64,000 nucleotides of DNA from contig CAZVLU010000014.1 of NCBI GenBank assembly GCA_964628235.1, positions 1-64,000 of the forward strand, given 5' to 3'. The position numbers and the translations under genes were made by a program. The notes below the pieces were generated by a model that made no database searches, was not told where the DNA came from, and was given only the letters and a program-made list of their open reading frames with translations. How positions within the stretch are numbered: position 1 is the stretch's first letter; each line of letters starts with the position of its first letter. This document shows, one piece after another, positions 45,400 to 54,110 of this stretch. Origin of the DNA: CAMAVH01 sp964628235 (lineage in GTDB: Bacteria; Pseudomonadota; Alphaproteobacteria; SMXQ01).

Positions 45400-46155
45400 A
45401 TGACCTCGCCAGCCTCGACGGACCCGCAAGCGCCGTCAGGCATGGCTATGTCGGGGCTCGTCGTCATGGGCGTTCGCCAGTCGCGCCTCTTGTCCATCGT
45501 CCTGCTCGGCATCGCCGCCTTTACCATGGCGCTCGCCTTGCCGCGCTTCGCCGCCGGTCTGGTCGCAGCCCCGCATGTCGACACTCTCGCCGATCTCGGC
45601 CAGGCCGCAGCGCCCAGCGCCAACGCGCAGGCGCGCGCCCTTGCCGCTTATAACCGCGCGCTCGACTGGCAGGATGCGCCGGAGAATCATGCAGCGCTGG
45701 GCGCTTTCGTCTTGGCTACCGGGATGCGGGCCATGCTCGCTGGGGATGCAATAGCTGCGCGCGAGGCTTTTACGCGCAGTGTCGCGGAGCATCGCGCAGC
45801 GCTCGTCGCTTCGCCGCTCAATCCCTACGTCTGGACCCGCTTGTTGCAGGGCGATCTTGCGCTTGGCCGCGATGCGGCCGAAGTCGCACGCCATTTGCGT
45901 TTGGCGATCGCCAGCGCGCCGTGGGAGCCGCGACTTATCACGGCTCGGCTGGGTCTTGCCTTCGCCGCATGGGAGGACCTCGATGAGGACAGCCGGCGCG
46001 CGCTGAGGCCGCAGATCCTGCACGCCGCGCGGCTTTATCCGGCCTCGCTCGCCCGCCAAGCCCGGCTGCATCGGGCGCAAGAGCAGGTGTTGCAAGCGCT
46101 GGAGTCCGAGCCGGATCTATTGCGCCGCTTCAGCCTAGCCTATTCTCGCGGCTGA
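45400..46155 (+). CDS. Membrane-anchored TPR-like protein of unknown function
   Basis: A 251-residue protein with one predicted membrane helix at about 29-48 (RLLSIVLLGIAAFTMALAL). The rest is Ala/Leu/Arg-rich and helical with TPR-like spacing (AREAFTRSVAEHRAALVASPLNPYVWTRLLQGDLALG). It starts 9 bases after the kinase gene and ends 11 bases from the convergent O-antigen ligase-like gene. It probably serves the polysaccharide machinery, as TPR proteins often do next to Wzc-like genes, but no specific role can be read. Confidence 0.75.
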   Translation: MTSPASTDPQAPSGMAMSGLVVMGVRQSRLLSIVLLGIAAFTMALALPRFAAGLVAAPHVDTLADLGQAAAPSANAQARALAAYNRALDWQDAPENHAALGAFVLATGMRAMLAGDAIAAREAFTRSVAEHRAALVASPLNPYVWTRLLQGDLALGRDAAEVARHLRLAIASAPWEPRLITARLGLAFAAWEDLDEDSRRALRPQILHAARLYPASLARQARLHRAQEQVLQALESEPDLLRRFSLAYSRG

Positions 46156-46166
46156 ACTTTAAACGT

Positions 46167-47549
46167 TTAATCCGAGGCGACGCGTTCGTCATGGCGCCAC
46201 GATTGCGCGTAGGCGACGCCGCAGATGGCGGCGAAGGTCGCCGCGATGGCCGGAATCTGCAGACTGAAATCGACTAGCGAATGCAGCCCGAAAAGCGCCG
46301 CGACGCCGAGCCCGCTGCAAGGATAGATCACGGCGCGCCGCCGCTCGCGCGCGCCGTGCAGGAATACCAGGATCATCAGCGCGAACGCGGCATAGAGCAA
46401 TGCCGCCGCCGGCAGGCCGGCTTCCACAGCCATCTCGAGATAGCTATTGTGCGCCACATCGTAGGTCGGCTCATTGGCGCCGAAACTCTCGCCGCGCCAT
46501 AGGCGGAAGATGTTTTCGAAGGTGCCGAGCCCGGTCCCGAGCAACGGTCGTTCGGCCAAGGCTTGCAGCGCGAGGCTGTAGACTTGTTGGCGCTGACCGG
46601 TGTTCTCGACCAACTCGCTCATGCGCGCCGTGACGACATCGCCGCTGACGACCAGCACGCCGAATCCGACAATGAAAATGATCGCGCCGAATAAGAAGAG
46701 GGACTTCGAGCGCAATCCCTGGCTAAGGGCGAAGGCCGAAAGCATGGCGAGGACCCCAGCAGCGGCGCAGAATACCCCAGCACGGGAATTGCTGAGCAGC
46801 AGGGCGGTGGTGAGGATCACGAAGGCGATCATCAGCACGAATAGCGGCGGGCGCATATGGTCGAGGAAATAAACCACGCCGGCACGGCTATGGAGGCCCT
46901 GACGCGCGGCTTCCTTCGTTTCATCGGCGATCAACGCGAGCGTCAAGATAAGGCCAACGCCAGCATAAGCAGAAAAGTGGTTTCGGTTGATGAAGGTGGA
47001 CGTCAATGAGCCGTGATAGGCCCATTTCGGAATCCACAGGATCATATTCTCGCCGCTGAAATATTCGAACAGGCCATAGACCGCATAACCTGTGATGGCC
47101 AAGCTCAACACCCACCAAATTGCGCGGGCCCGATCGAGCCGGCGGCCGAGCTGCATCGCGAGCCAGAACAGCCCGGCGTAGCCCAACAAGCGCATGACGC
47201 CGCTCAAGCTATCGCTTGGCGAGACGCTGATCGCGCCAGGCAACGATTGGCCCAGCCCTTCGGCAGCGATGGTCCAGAACGGGTGATGCCAGGCAGCCGG
47301 GCTGAACGGCAGAGATTGGATGATGGTCCACAGGAGAAAGGCCGCGAACAAAAGCGCCATCGGCCGATAATGGCGCCAAGCGATCGCGTGCAAGGCCGGA
47401 TTTGCGATCGCGGCGATGGCCCAGAGGCCGAGCAGCCCGCCGCTCGCGAGCGACAGCAGGCTCCAGGCCCACGGCCGATTGCTGCCGAACGGCAGCGGCG
47501 CCAACACGAGCAGCGCCAACATCAGCCAGAAAACGGCCCGCGCGATCAT
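46167..47549 (-). CDS. O-antigen ligase family protein (Wzy/WaaL-like)
   Basis: A 460-residue protein with roughly 10-12 hydrophobic helices and the Wzy_C region: a large periplasmic loop with FINRNHFSAYAGVGLILTLAL, then LLLSNSRAGVFCA and RPLLGTGLGTFENIFRLWR. These features fit either a polymerase or a ligase. The locus has a second polymerase-like gene at 55346, so this one may be the polymerase or may attach polymer to a carrier. It is followed on the minus strand by no further gene until the convergent TPR-like gene. Confidence 0.87.
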   Translation of the reverse strand: MIARAVFWLMLALLVLAPLPFGSNRPWAWSLLSLASGGLLGLWAIAAIANPALHAIAWRHYRPMALLFAAFLLWTIIQSLPFSPAAWHHPFWTIAAEGLGQSLPGAISVSPSDSLSGVMRLLGYAGLFWLAMQLGRRLDRARAIWWVLSLAITGYAVYGLFEYFSGENMILWIPKWAYHGSLTSTFINRNHFSAYAGVGLILTLALIADETKEAARQGLHSRAGVVYFLDHMRPPLFVLMIAFVILTTALLLSNSRAGVFCAAAGVLAMLSAFALSQGLRSKSLFLFGAIIFIVGFGVLVVSGDVVTARMSELVENTGQRQQVYSLALQALAERPLLGTGLGTFENIFRLWRGESFGANEPTYDVAHNSYLEMAVEAGLPAAALLYAAFALMILVFLHGARERRRAVIYPCSGLGVAALFGLHSLVDFSLQIPAIAATFAAICGVAYAQSWRHDERVASD

Positions 47550-47609
47550 GCGGCCCGCTCTGCGGCTGCGGCCTCTGCGCGAGCCGAGACGTTGGCGGCT
47601 AGGTTGGCG

Positions 47610-49022
47610 TCAGTAGGCATTTTTGTTCACGAAGCCGACGAAGGGCGTGAGCAGCAAGATGCGCAGGTCGAACCATAATGACCAGTGGTCGATGTAATAA
47701 AGGTCGTATTCGACGCGCTGACGCATCTTTTCCAGCGTGTCGGTCTCGCCGCGCAGGCCATTGATTTGCGCCCAGCCAGTGATGCCCGGCTTGACGCGAT
47801 GGCGGCCGAGATATTGGTCGACGATCTCGGCATATTGCTTGTTATGCGCCATGGCATGGGGCCGCGGGCCGACCAGCGACATCTCTCCGCGCAAAACGTT
47901 GAAGAGTTGCGGCAGCTCGTCGAGGCTGGTACGGCGGATGATAGCGCCGACGCGGGTCACGCGCGGGTCCTTGCGAGTGGCTTGCGCTATGGAGTCTGGA
48001 TCATCTTCAATCACGCTCATGCTGCGAAACTTGAGGACGGAGAATTCGTCATTGTTGAAGCCGAGGCGGCGCTGCTTGAAGAAGATCGGCCCCTTGCTGT
48101 CGATTTTAATGGCGAGCGCCACGAGCAGCAACAGCGGCGAGAGAATGATAATGCCAGCCATCGCCAGCACGCGGTCTTCGATGCCTTTGAAGATGCGATT
48201 CCAGCCACTCAGCGCATGACGGTGGATATTCAGGAGGGCGAGGCCGCCGAGATAGTCGATACCCAGCATCGGCAGGTGGACGCCGACGGTGTCGGGGCAG
48301 AGCTTGACGTCGACCGTGACTGTGCGGAGTTGTTCGAGAACATGATGCAGGCGGTCGCCGGCCTGGCCGGGAAGGGCGATGATGATTTCATCGATCTGCT
48401 CGCGCCGCGTCAGGGCGACGAGCTCGTCGAGCTTGCCGCGTAGCGGCACGCCTTGGATATCGGCGGCGACCCGGGTGGCGCGGTCGTCGTAAATGCCGAC
48501 CAACTCGATGTCCGCCGTCGCCATAGTTTTGAGGTGGGCGACGAGCCGCTCGCCCTTTTCGCCGGCGCCGACGATGGCGATGCGGCGCGCGAGGCGGCCT
48601 TCCTCATACCAGTTCTCCATCTGGCGCACGGCGAAGACGCGCGCCAACACCATGCCGGCGTAGCCCATGAAGAACCAGGTTGCCGACCAAACGCGCGAGT
48701 AATACTCCGAGGTCTTTGTCACATAACTCGCGGCGACGAGCAGCAGGATGACCGTTCCCCAACTCGCCGACAGCCGCGCGACTTGCGCTGTAAACTGGCG
48801 CAGCCCGTCGAACGTGTAGAGTCCGGCGACTTGGTTCGCGTTGAGCGTTAGGAGCGCGCCGGCGGCGATGGCGAGAATGTAATAGGCAGGGAGGTCCAGG
48901 TCCTCGCGCAGGGCAAAGGCGATCACGCCAGCGGCGATCACGGCCAAAAAATCGGCGAGTCCGACCAGGCCGACGATCAGGCTGGCGGCTTCTTTGCGGG
49001 ACGGGGGGCGGAATAGCGGCAT
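47610..49022 (-). CDS. Undecaprenyl-phosphate sugar phosphotransferase (WcaJ-like)
   Basis: A 470-residue polyisoprenyl-phosphate hexose-1-phosphate transferase. The N-terminal half has membrane helices and a Rossmann-like CoA-binding-type domain (IAIVGAGEKGERLVAHL). The C-terminal catalytic half has IKIDSKGPIFFKQRRLGFNNDEFSVLKFRSM, RRTSLDELPQLFNVLRGEMSLVGPRPH and KPGITGWAQINGLRGETDTLEKM. It should start repeat-unit synthesis by placing glucose-1-phosphate or galactose-1-phosphate on the lipid carrier. The ATG at 49022 was chosen; an in-frame non-ATG start at 49142 would add 40 unconserved residues. Confidence 0.92.
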   Translation of the reverse strand: MPLFRPPSRKEAASLIVGLVGLADFLAVIAAGVIAFALREDLDLPAYYILAIAAGALLTLNANQVAGLYTFDGLRQFTAQVARLSASWGTVILLLVAASYVTKTSEYYSRVWSATWFFMGYAGMVLARVFAVRQMENWYEEGRLARRIAIVGAGEKGERLVAHLKTMATADIELVGIYDDRATRVAADIQGVPLRGKLDELVALTRREQIDEIIIALPGQAGDRLHHVLEQLRTVTVDVKLCPDTVGVHLPMLGIDYLGGLALLNIHRHALSGWNRIFKGIEDRVLAMAGIIILSPLLLLVALAIKIDSKGPIFFKQRRLGFNNDEFSVLKFRSMSVIEDDPDSIAQATRKDPRVTRVGAIIRRTSLDELPQLFNVLRGEMSLVGPRPHAMAHNKQYAEIVDQYLGRHRVKPGITGWAQINGLRGETDTLEKMRQRVEYDLYYIDHWSLWFDLRILLLTPFVGFVNKNAY

Positions 49023-49307
49023 GGGCGGGGCGTCTCGCCGTTTCAAGCGGGAACGCGCGGCCAAATTCTCGACATGGCTCTTGTCGACATCCGGTCTGGG
49101 GACGGGACCGGCGGCGGGCGTGGCCCCCGGCGGCGCGCGCAATTCTTATTCCCCTGGGCTTGACCATAAGGCGCAAGGGACGGAAATCCAGATATTTTTG
49201 CTCTGTGCGAAGCTCTAGGGCGCGTCTGGAAGCGGCCATCGACCCGAACGGCATGCAGTCGGGTTCGGCTCTTGCCAAACGGCGCGTCTCGGGCCATTCG
49301 TTAGGGC
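49023..49307. other. Divergent gap between the WcaJ-like gene and the phosphatase gene
   Basis: This gap of 285 bases (165 if the longer WcaJ start is used) separates the minus-strand initiating transferase from the + strand polysaccharide operon. It must hold promoters in both directions, but I see no convincing -35/-10 pair. Confidence 0.4.
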
Positions 49308-50078
49308 ATGTTCAAGAGCCTGTTTCGCAAATTTTCGGGCGTCTCCTCCCGTACCGGCTCCGGCGCGCGGGTGCCGGACGGGTTGCGTCTTTATGCCATC
49401 GGCGACGTTCACGGCCGTGTCGATCTTCTGCGCCAGATGCATGAGATGATCAGTGAAGACGCCGCCCTGGCGAACAAGCCGCGCCAGCGCATCGTCTATC
49501 TCGGCGACTATATCGACCGCGGCTTGGAATCGCGCCAAGTGGTCGATCTTTTGCTCGATGCGCCGCTGCCGGGCTTCGAGGCGGTTTATCTGAAGGGCAA
49601 CCACGAGGAGGTGCTGCTGCAGTTTCTCGAAGACCCTGCCGTCGGCCCCAACTGGTTCTTCTTTGGCGGCGATGCCACGCTTTACAGCTATCGCGTGGCG
49701 GGAGCCTCGCCGACGATCGACGAGGACGGACTCGGCCAAGTCCAGGCGGCGTTTCAGAGCGCTTTGCCCGATCGCCATCTCGCTTTCTATCGGGCGCTCG
49801 AGCTACAACATCGCGTCGGCGACTATCTCTTCGTCCATGCCGGCATCCGGCCTGGCGTGCCCGAGGCGTCGCAGAGCCCGGCGGACCTGCTGTGGATCCG
49901 TGACGAATTCTTGAAGTCGTCGGCCGATCATGGCGCGGTGGTCGTGCATGGCCACACCATCACGCCTGAGCCGGAGGTGCGGCCTAACCGCATCGGCATC
50001 GACACCGGAGCCTACGCCAGCGGCCGGCTGACGTGCCTCGTGCTCGACGGCGCCGAGCGGCGTTTTCTCTATACCTAA
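49308..50078 (+). CDS. Serine/threonine protein phosphatase (PPP family metallophosphoesterase)
   Basis: A 256-residue phosphatase with all metal motifs: IGDVHGR near residue 31, GDYIDRG near residue 66, GNHEE near residue 97, and VHAG and VHGHT further on. It resembles bacterial PrpA/ApaH-type enzymes. It is the first gene of the + strand polysaccharide run. Its target is unknown; it could act on the Tyr-rich tail of the nearby kinase or on other phosphoproteins. No low-molecular-weight tyrosine phosphatase, the usual Wzb partner, is present in the window. Confidence 0.9.
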   Translation: MFKSLFRKFSGVSSRTGSGARVPDGLRLYAIGDVHGRVDLLRQMHEMISEDAALANKPRQRIVYLGDYIDRGLESRQVVDLLLDAPLPGFEAVYLKGNHEEVLLQFLEDPAVGPNWFFFGGDATLYSYRVAGASPTIDEDGLGQVQAAFQSALPDRHLAFYRALELQHRVGDYLFVHAGIRPGVPEASQSPADLLWIRDEFLKSSADHGAVVVHGHTITPEPEVRPNRIGIDTGAYASGRLTCLVLDGAERRFLYT

Positions 50079-50138
50079 GGCAGACATGCGCCCCGTCGTT
50101 CCGCTATAGTCGCGCCGATTTCACGACAAGGAGGGGAT

Positions 50139-50939
50139 ATGTCAATCGCCGGGAGCCTGCTGCACGCGTCGGACGAATGGGCGATCCGCACGTTCGGGCT
50201 GGGCTATCTTCGTATCGCGCGCGATCCGTTAATCGCCGAACGCTGCGAATATGTCGTCGGCGAACTGGGCAAGCTCGGCCTCCACCGCCCGTTCCAGCTG
50301 CTCGATGTCGGCTGCGGCAGCGGCATGCTGCTTCCCCATGTGGCCGGGCGGTTCGGGGCTGCGTTGAGCCGTTATGTCGGCATCGACCATGACACGCCGC
50401 AGCGGCTCGAAGATCGCTACCGCAACATCGCCGTGCCGCACGAGTTTCACAAAGTCGATCTCGACACCGAGTGGGATGTCGGCCGCTTCGATGTCGTCGT
50501 CTGTCTCGAGGTGATCGAGCATCTGACCGACGATCGCTCGCTGTTTCGTAAGCTGGCCCGCGCCGTCGCGCCGGGCGGGCATCTGATCCTTACCACCCCG
50601 AGCGCGCCGTTCGTCGCGCGCATGGGGCGCGATATCCCCGGCTTCGACGAGATCAGCCGCGTGCAGGACGGCGGCCATGTCCGCATGGGCTATACCCGCG
50701 ATATCCTCGCCGACATGGCGCAAAGCAACGGCCTCACCATCGCCGCCCAGGGCTGCCTGTCGAGCTTCGCGGCGGCCGATCTGGCGCATTACCTGCGCTA
50801 CAACTCGACACTCGGTTATTGCGCCTACAACTTGCTGCATAACCGCCGCGCCGCTGCGTTGAAATCGGCGCCCGACGACGGCAGCGCAACCATGGCCGAG
50901 ACCTATTGGTCGTTCGGCATCGTCTGTAAGAAGCCCTGA
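50139..50939 (+). CDS. Class I SAM-dependent methyltransferase
   Basis: A 266-residue methyltransferase with motif I LLDVGCGSGMLL near residue 50 and FDVVVCLEVIEHL near residue 120, followed by PGGHLILTTPS. The fold is that of Methyltransf_11/23 proteins; in sugar clusters these often methylate sugars. A strong ribosome-binding site (AAGGAGGGG) lies 3 bases before the ATG. A TATAGT word sits in the 60-base gap before the gene but has no clear -35 partner. Confidence 0.88.
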   Translation: MSIAGSLLHASDEWAIRTFGLGYLRIARDPLIAERCEYVVGELGKLGLHRPFQLLDVGCGSGMLLPHVAGRFGAALSRYVGIDHDTPQRLEDRYRNIAVPHEFHKVDLDTEWDVGRFDVVVCLEVIEHLTDDRSLFRKLARAVAPGGHLILTTPSAPFVARMGRDIPGFDEISRVQDGGHVRMGYTRDILADMAQSNGLTIAAQGCLSSFAAADLAHYLRYNSTLGYCAYNLLHNRRAAALKSAPDDGSATMAETYWSFGIVCKKP

Positions 50940-50943
50940 GGCG

Positions 50944-51927
50944 ATGAGCGTTCCTGTCCTCGTCACCGGCGGCGCCGGTTATGTCGGCAGCCATTGCTGC
51001 AAGGCGCTGGCGCGCGCCGGCTTTCAACCCGTCGTTTACGACAACCTCACGACCGGCCATGCCTGGGCGGTCAAATGGGGACCGCTCGAAGCGGGCGACG
51101 TGCTCGACCGCGCGCGCCTCGACGCCGTCATCGCCAAGCACAGGCCTGTTGCCGCTTTGCATTTCGCTGCGCTGTCGCAGGTCGGCGAATCGATGATCGA
51201 GCCGGCGCGCTATTGGCGCGTCAATGTCGCCGGTTCGCTGACGCTGCTCGAAGCGTTGCGCGCCGCCGATATCCGCAATTTCGTTTTTTCGTCGACTGCT
51301 GCGATCTTCGGCGTGCCGGAACGCGTGCCGATCGTCGAGGACCAAAGCCACGCGCCGATCAACCCCTACGGCCAGAGCAAGCTCGCCGTCGAGCGCATCA
51401 TCACGGATTTCTCGGCGGCATACGGCCTGCGCGCCACCGCGCTGCGCTATTTCAACGCGTCGGGCGCCGATGCCGAGGCAGAGATCGGCGAAGACCATTC
51501 GCCGGAGAGCCATCTCATTCCGCTGGTGCTCGATGCCGCCGCCGGGCGGCGAGCGGATATCGCCGTGTTCGGCGAGGATTATCCGACCCCGGACGGCACT
51601 TGTTTGCGCGATTACATCCATGTCGCCGATCTTGCCGATGCGCATGTGCTGGCGCTCAAACGCTTGATCGGCGGCGGCGAGACGCGCTTTTTCAATCTCG
51701 GCAACGGCAACGGTTTTTCCGTGCGCGAAGTCATCGCCACGGCCAAGGCGGTGACCGGGCGCGATTTTGCCGTGCGCATCGCGCCGCGCCGCCCCGGCGA
51801 TCCGCCCTCGCTCGTGGCCGATGCGACGCAAGCCAAAGCGACGCTCGGCTGGGCGCCGCAGCGCGCCGCGCTCGAGATGCAGATCGCCGACGCCTGGCGC
51901 TGGCATACCGCGCATTTCGCGGCCTAG
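50944..51927 (+). CDS. galE: UDP-glucose 4-epimerase
   Basis: A 327-residue short-chain dehydrogenase-type epimerase that interconverts UDP-glucose and UDP-galactose. GGAGYVG at 9-15 binds NAD. FSSTAAIFG and NPYGQSK supply the catalytic Ser/Thr, Tyr 142 and Lys 146. ALRYFNASGAD and CLRDYIHVADLADAH are typical of GalE. It supplies UDP-galactose for the polymer. It starts 4 bases after the methyltransferase gene. Confidence 0.93.
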   Translation: MSVPVLVTGGAGYVGSHCCKALARAGFQPVVYDNLTTGHAWAVKWGPLEAGDVLDRARLDAVIAKHRPVAALHFAALSQVGESMIEPARYWRVNVAGSLTLLEALRAADIRNFVFSSTAAIFGVPERVPIVEDQSHAPINPYGQSKLAVERIITDFSAAYGLRATALRYFNASGADAEAEIGEDHSPESHLIPLVLDAAAGRRADIAVFGEDYPTPDGTCLRDYIHVADLADAHVLALKRLIGGGETRFFNLGNGNGFSVREVIATAKAVTGRDFAVRIAPRRPGDPPSLVADATQAKATLGWAPQRAALEMQIADAWRWHTAHFAA

Positions 51928-51947
51928 AGCCGGAACAGCGGGCAGGC

Positions 51948-53276
51948 ATGAAAGACATCGTCTCGTCCTTCACCGCGACGGCGCTGATTCAGGCCTCGAA
52001 CATCGGCAGCGGCATCCTGCTCGCGCGATTGTTACTGCCCGAAGGGCGCGGCGAACTCGCCGCAATCATGCTATGGCCGTCGATCATCGGCGCCATCGGC
52101 ATCATCGGCTTGCACGAAGCGGTCGCCTTCCACGCCGCGCGACGGCCGCAGTCTGCCGGCGGAATCCTGCGCGGCAGTTTCGCGCTCGGCATCGGACTGT
52201 CGCTGCTGCTTATACCGATTGCCGCGCTTCTCGCTGATGCCGTCTTTGCCGATGACCGTCCCGAGGTGCGCGAGGCGGCCTTCCTCTACGTCTTATTCAT
52301 CCCGCTGCATTTTATCGCCTCCTTTTCGGTCGGCCTGTTCCAGGGGATGCTGCGCTTCGCCGAATGGAATCTGCTCCGCGTGCTGATGCATGTCGCTTAT
52401 GTCCTGCTGATCCCGCTGTTTTACGCGCTCGGCTGGGGCGGCGTATTCGGCTTTGCGGCCGCTTCGCTGCTCGCGCTCGCGCTTGTCGCCATTGCCGGCG
52501 TGATCGGCAGCCGCCGCGCCGGCTGGCTGGCGCGGAGCGCAGCCGACGAGCCGTTGCGACGCAGCGTGCCGGCGCTCGCCAAATATGGCCTGACCGTGCA
52601 TCTCGGCGCCACCGTCGCCATCGTCGCCGAGCGCCTCGACCAGATGATCATCTCGTTGACGCTGAGCGCTGCCGACCTTGGCCTGTTCGTCGTCGCCATC
52701 ACGGCGGCGCGCTTGCCGCTGGTGATCGCCAGCACGCTCGGCACGGTGGCTTTTCCCAAAATCGCCGCCGCATCGGATGAGACTGACAAGCAGCGAATTT
52801 TCGGCCGTTATGCCCGCGCCACCATGCTCACCGTGGTCCCGGCTGCCCTGGCGCTAGCCGTCGTCATGCCCTGGTTGCTGGTCTGGTTTTTCGGCGCCGC
52901 CTTCGCGCCGGCCGTGCCGCTCGCCTGGGTGTTGATCGCGGGCGCTGTGCCGCTCAGCTTGAAGACGATGATCAGCTCCGGTTTAAAAGCCTATGATCGC
53001 GGCGTCATGGTCGCCCAGATCGAAATGGTCACTTTGGCCGCATCGGCAGCGGCGCTCGCTTTGTTGGTGCCGTTTTACGGCCTGATGGGCGCGGCGGTCG
53101 CTTCGCTCTTGGCGCAGGGCGGCGCGCTCGCCTTCATGCTGCTGCGTGTGCGACAATCGGCCGGCATCGGCCCGCGCGATTTATTGCTGCCAAGGCGCGC
53201 CGATTTGGCCGTTGTCGGCGATATGCTGGCGGTCCTCAAGGGTCGCTTGGCGGGACGAACCGGAGGGGCTGGATGA
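51948..53276 (+). CDS. Oligosaccharide flippase family protein (Wzx-like)
   Basis: A 442-residue membrane protein with about 12 hydrophobic helices and no soluble domain, of the MATE-like/Polysacc_synt family. The N-terminus SSFTATALIQASNIGSGILLARLLLPEGRGELAAIM matches the first helices of Wzx-type flippases. It should move lipid-linked repeat units across the inner membrane. The ATG lies 20 bases after galE and overlap with the next gene is 4 bases. The frame is open upstream through galE, but that part is a shadow. Confidence 0.88.
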   Translation: MKDIVSSFTATALIQASNIGSGILLARLLLPEGRGELAAIMLWPSIIGAIGIIGLHEAVAFHAARRPQSAGGILRGSFALGIGLSLLLIPIAALLADAVFADDRPEVREAAFLYVLFIPLHFIASFSVGLFQGMLRFAEWNLLRVLMHVAYVLLIPLFYALGWGGVFGFAAASLLALALVAIAGVIGSRRAGWLARSAADEPLRRSVPALAKYGLTVHLGATVAIVAERLDQMIISLTLSAADLGLFVVAITAARLPLVIASTLGTVAFPKIAAASDETDKQRIFGRYARATMLTVVPAALALAVVMPWLLVWFFGAAFAPAVPLAWVLIAGAVPLSLKTMISSGLKAYDRGVMVAQIEMVTLAASAAALALLVPFYGLMGAAVASLLAQGGALAFMLLRVRQSAGIGPRDLLLPRRADLAVVGDMLAVLKGRLAGRTGGAG

Positions 53277-54103
53277 TCAACCGCGTTTTAGGCTGGATGG
53301 CGCGCCGGCAGTTGCAGCCGCTGTGGTGGGGGCTTTACCGAGTGGCCATCGGCGGTTTGGGCCACATGAACGCCGATCCGCAGTTCAACGGCGAGGAGCG
53401 TTTCATGTGCGCCTGGGCCCGCGCCCTGAAAGCGCGCAAGGCCGGCGCTCTACCCGTGCTGCTCGACGTCGGCGCCAACGAGGGCGACTTCACCGCCGCC
53501 GCTCTCGCCGCGCTGGGCGAATGCCGCATCCATTGTTTCGAGCCGAATCCCAAGACTTTCGACCGTCTTTCCAAGCGCTTCGCCGGCGATTCGCGCGTCC
53601 TGCTCAACAATATCGGCCTGTCGGACAAGCCTGGCACTTTCACGCTTTATGATTATGCCGGGTCGGACGGCAGCGGCCATGCCTCCTTCCTGCCGGAAAC
53701 CTTCACCGACGTTTACAAATCTTCGACCCAAGCGGTCGAAGCGCGCGTCTCGACGCTCGACGCCTATCTGGCCGAGGCGGGCGTCGGCGCGGTCGATTTC
53801 CTGAAGGTCGATGTCGAGGGGCTTGAGAAGGCCGTGCTGGCTGGCGCGGCAAACACCTTGGCGGCCGGGCGGGTCGACGTCATCCAGATGGAGTTCAACG
53901 CTCACAACATCCTGACCGGCCTGTCGATCCAGGCGCTCGCCAAGACCTTGCCGGACTTCGACATCCACCGCATCGTCGCCAACGGGCTGGCGCCGGTCGC
54001 GACGGCGACGCATCTCTACAACAGCCGCGTCGAAATCTTCAAATATGCCAATCTGGCGGCGGTGCGGCGCGGCGCCGCCGTGGCGGCCGACCTGACCGCC
54101 TGA
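53273..54103 (+). CDS. FkbM family methyltransferase
   Basis: A 276-residue SAM-dependent methyltransferase. It has LLDVGANEGDFTAAALAALGECRIHCFEPNPKTFDRL, the FkbM pattern, and VDFLKVDVEGLEKAVLAGAANTL later. FkbM-type enzymes in polysaccharide loci usually O-methylate sugars. It overlaps the flippase gene by 4 bases and is followed 7 bases later by a glycosyltransferase gene. Confidence 0.92.
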   Translation: MINRVLGWMARRQLQPLWWGLYRVAIGGLGHMNADPQFNGEERFMCAWARALKARKAGALPVLLDVGANEGDFTAAALAALGECRIHCFEPNPKTFDRLSKRFAGDSRVLLNNIGLSDKPGTFTLYDYAGSDGSGHASFLPETFTDVYKSSTQAVEARVSTLDAYLAEAGVGAVDFLKVDVEGLEKAVLAGAANTLAAGRVDVIQMEFNAHNILTGLSIQALAKTLPDFDIHRIVANGLAPVATATHLYNSRVEIFKYANLAAVRRGAAVAADLTA

Positions 54104-54110
54104 TACGCCG

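Noticed and set aside
46159..46170. Palindrome TTAAACGTTTAA between convergent genes as a terminator or operator
   Set aside because: It has no GC-rich stem or T tract and overlaps the stop codon of the ligase-like gene. At 12 bases it is too short to call.
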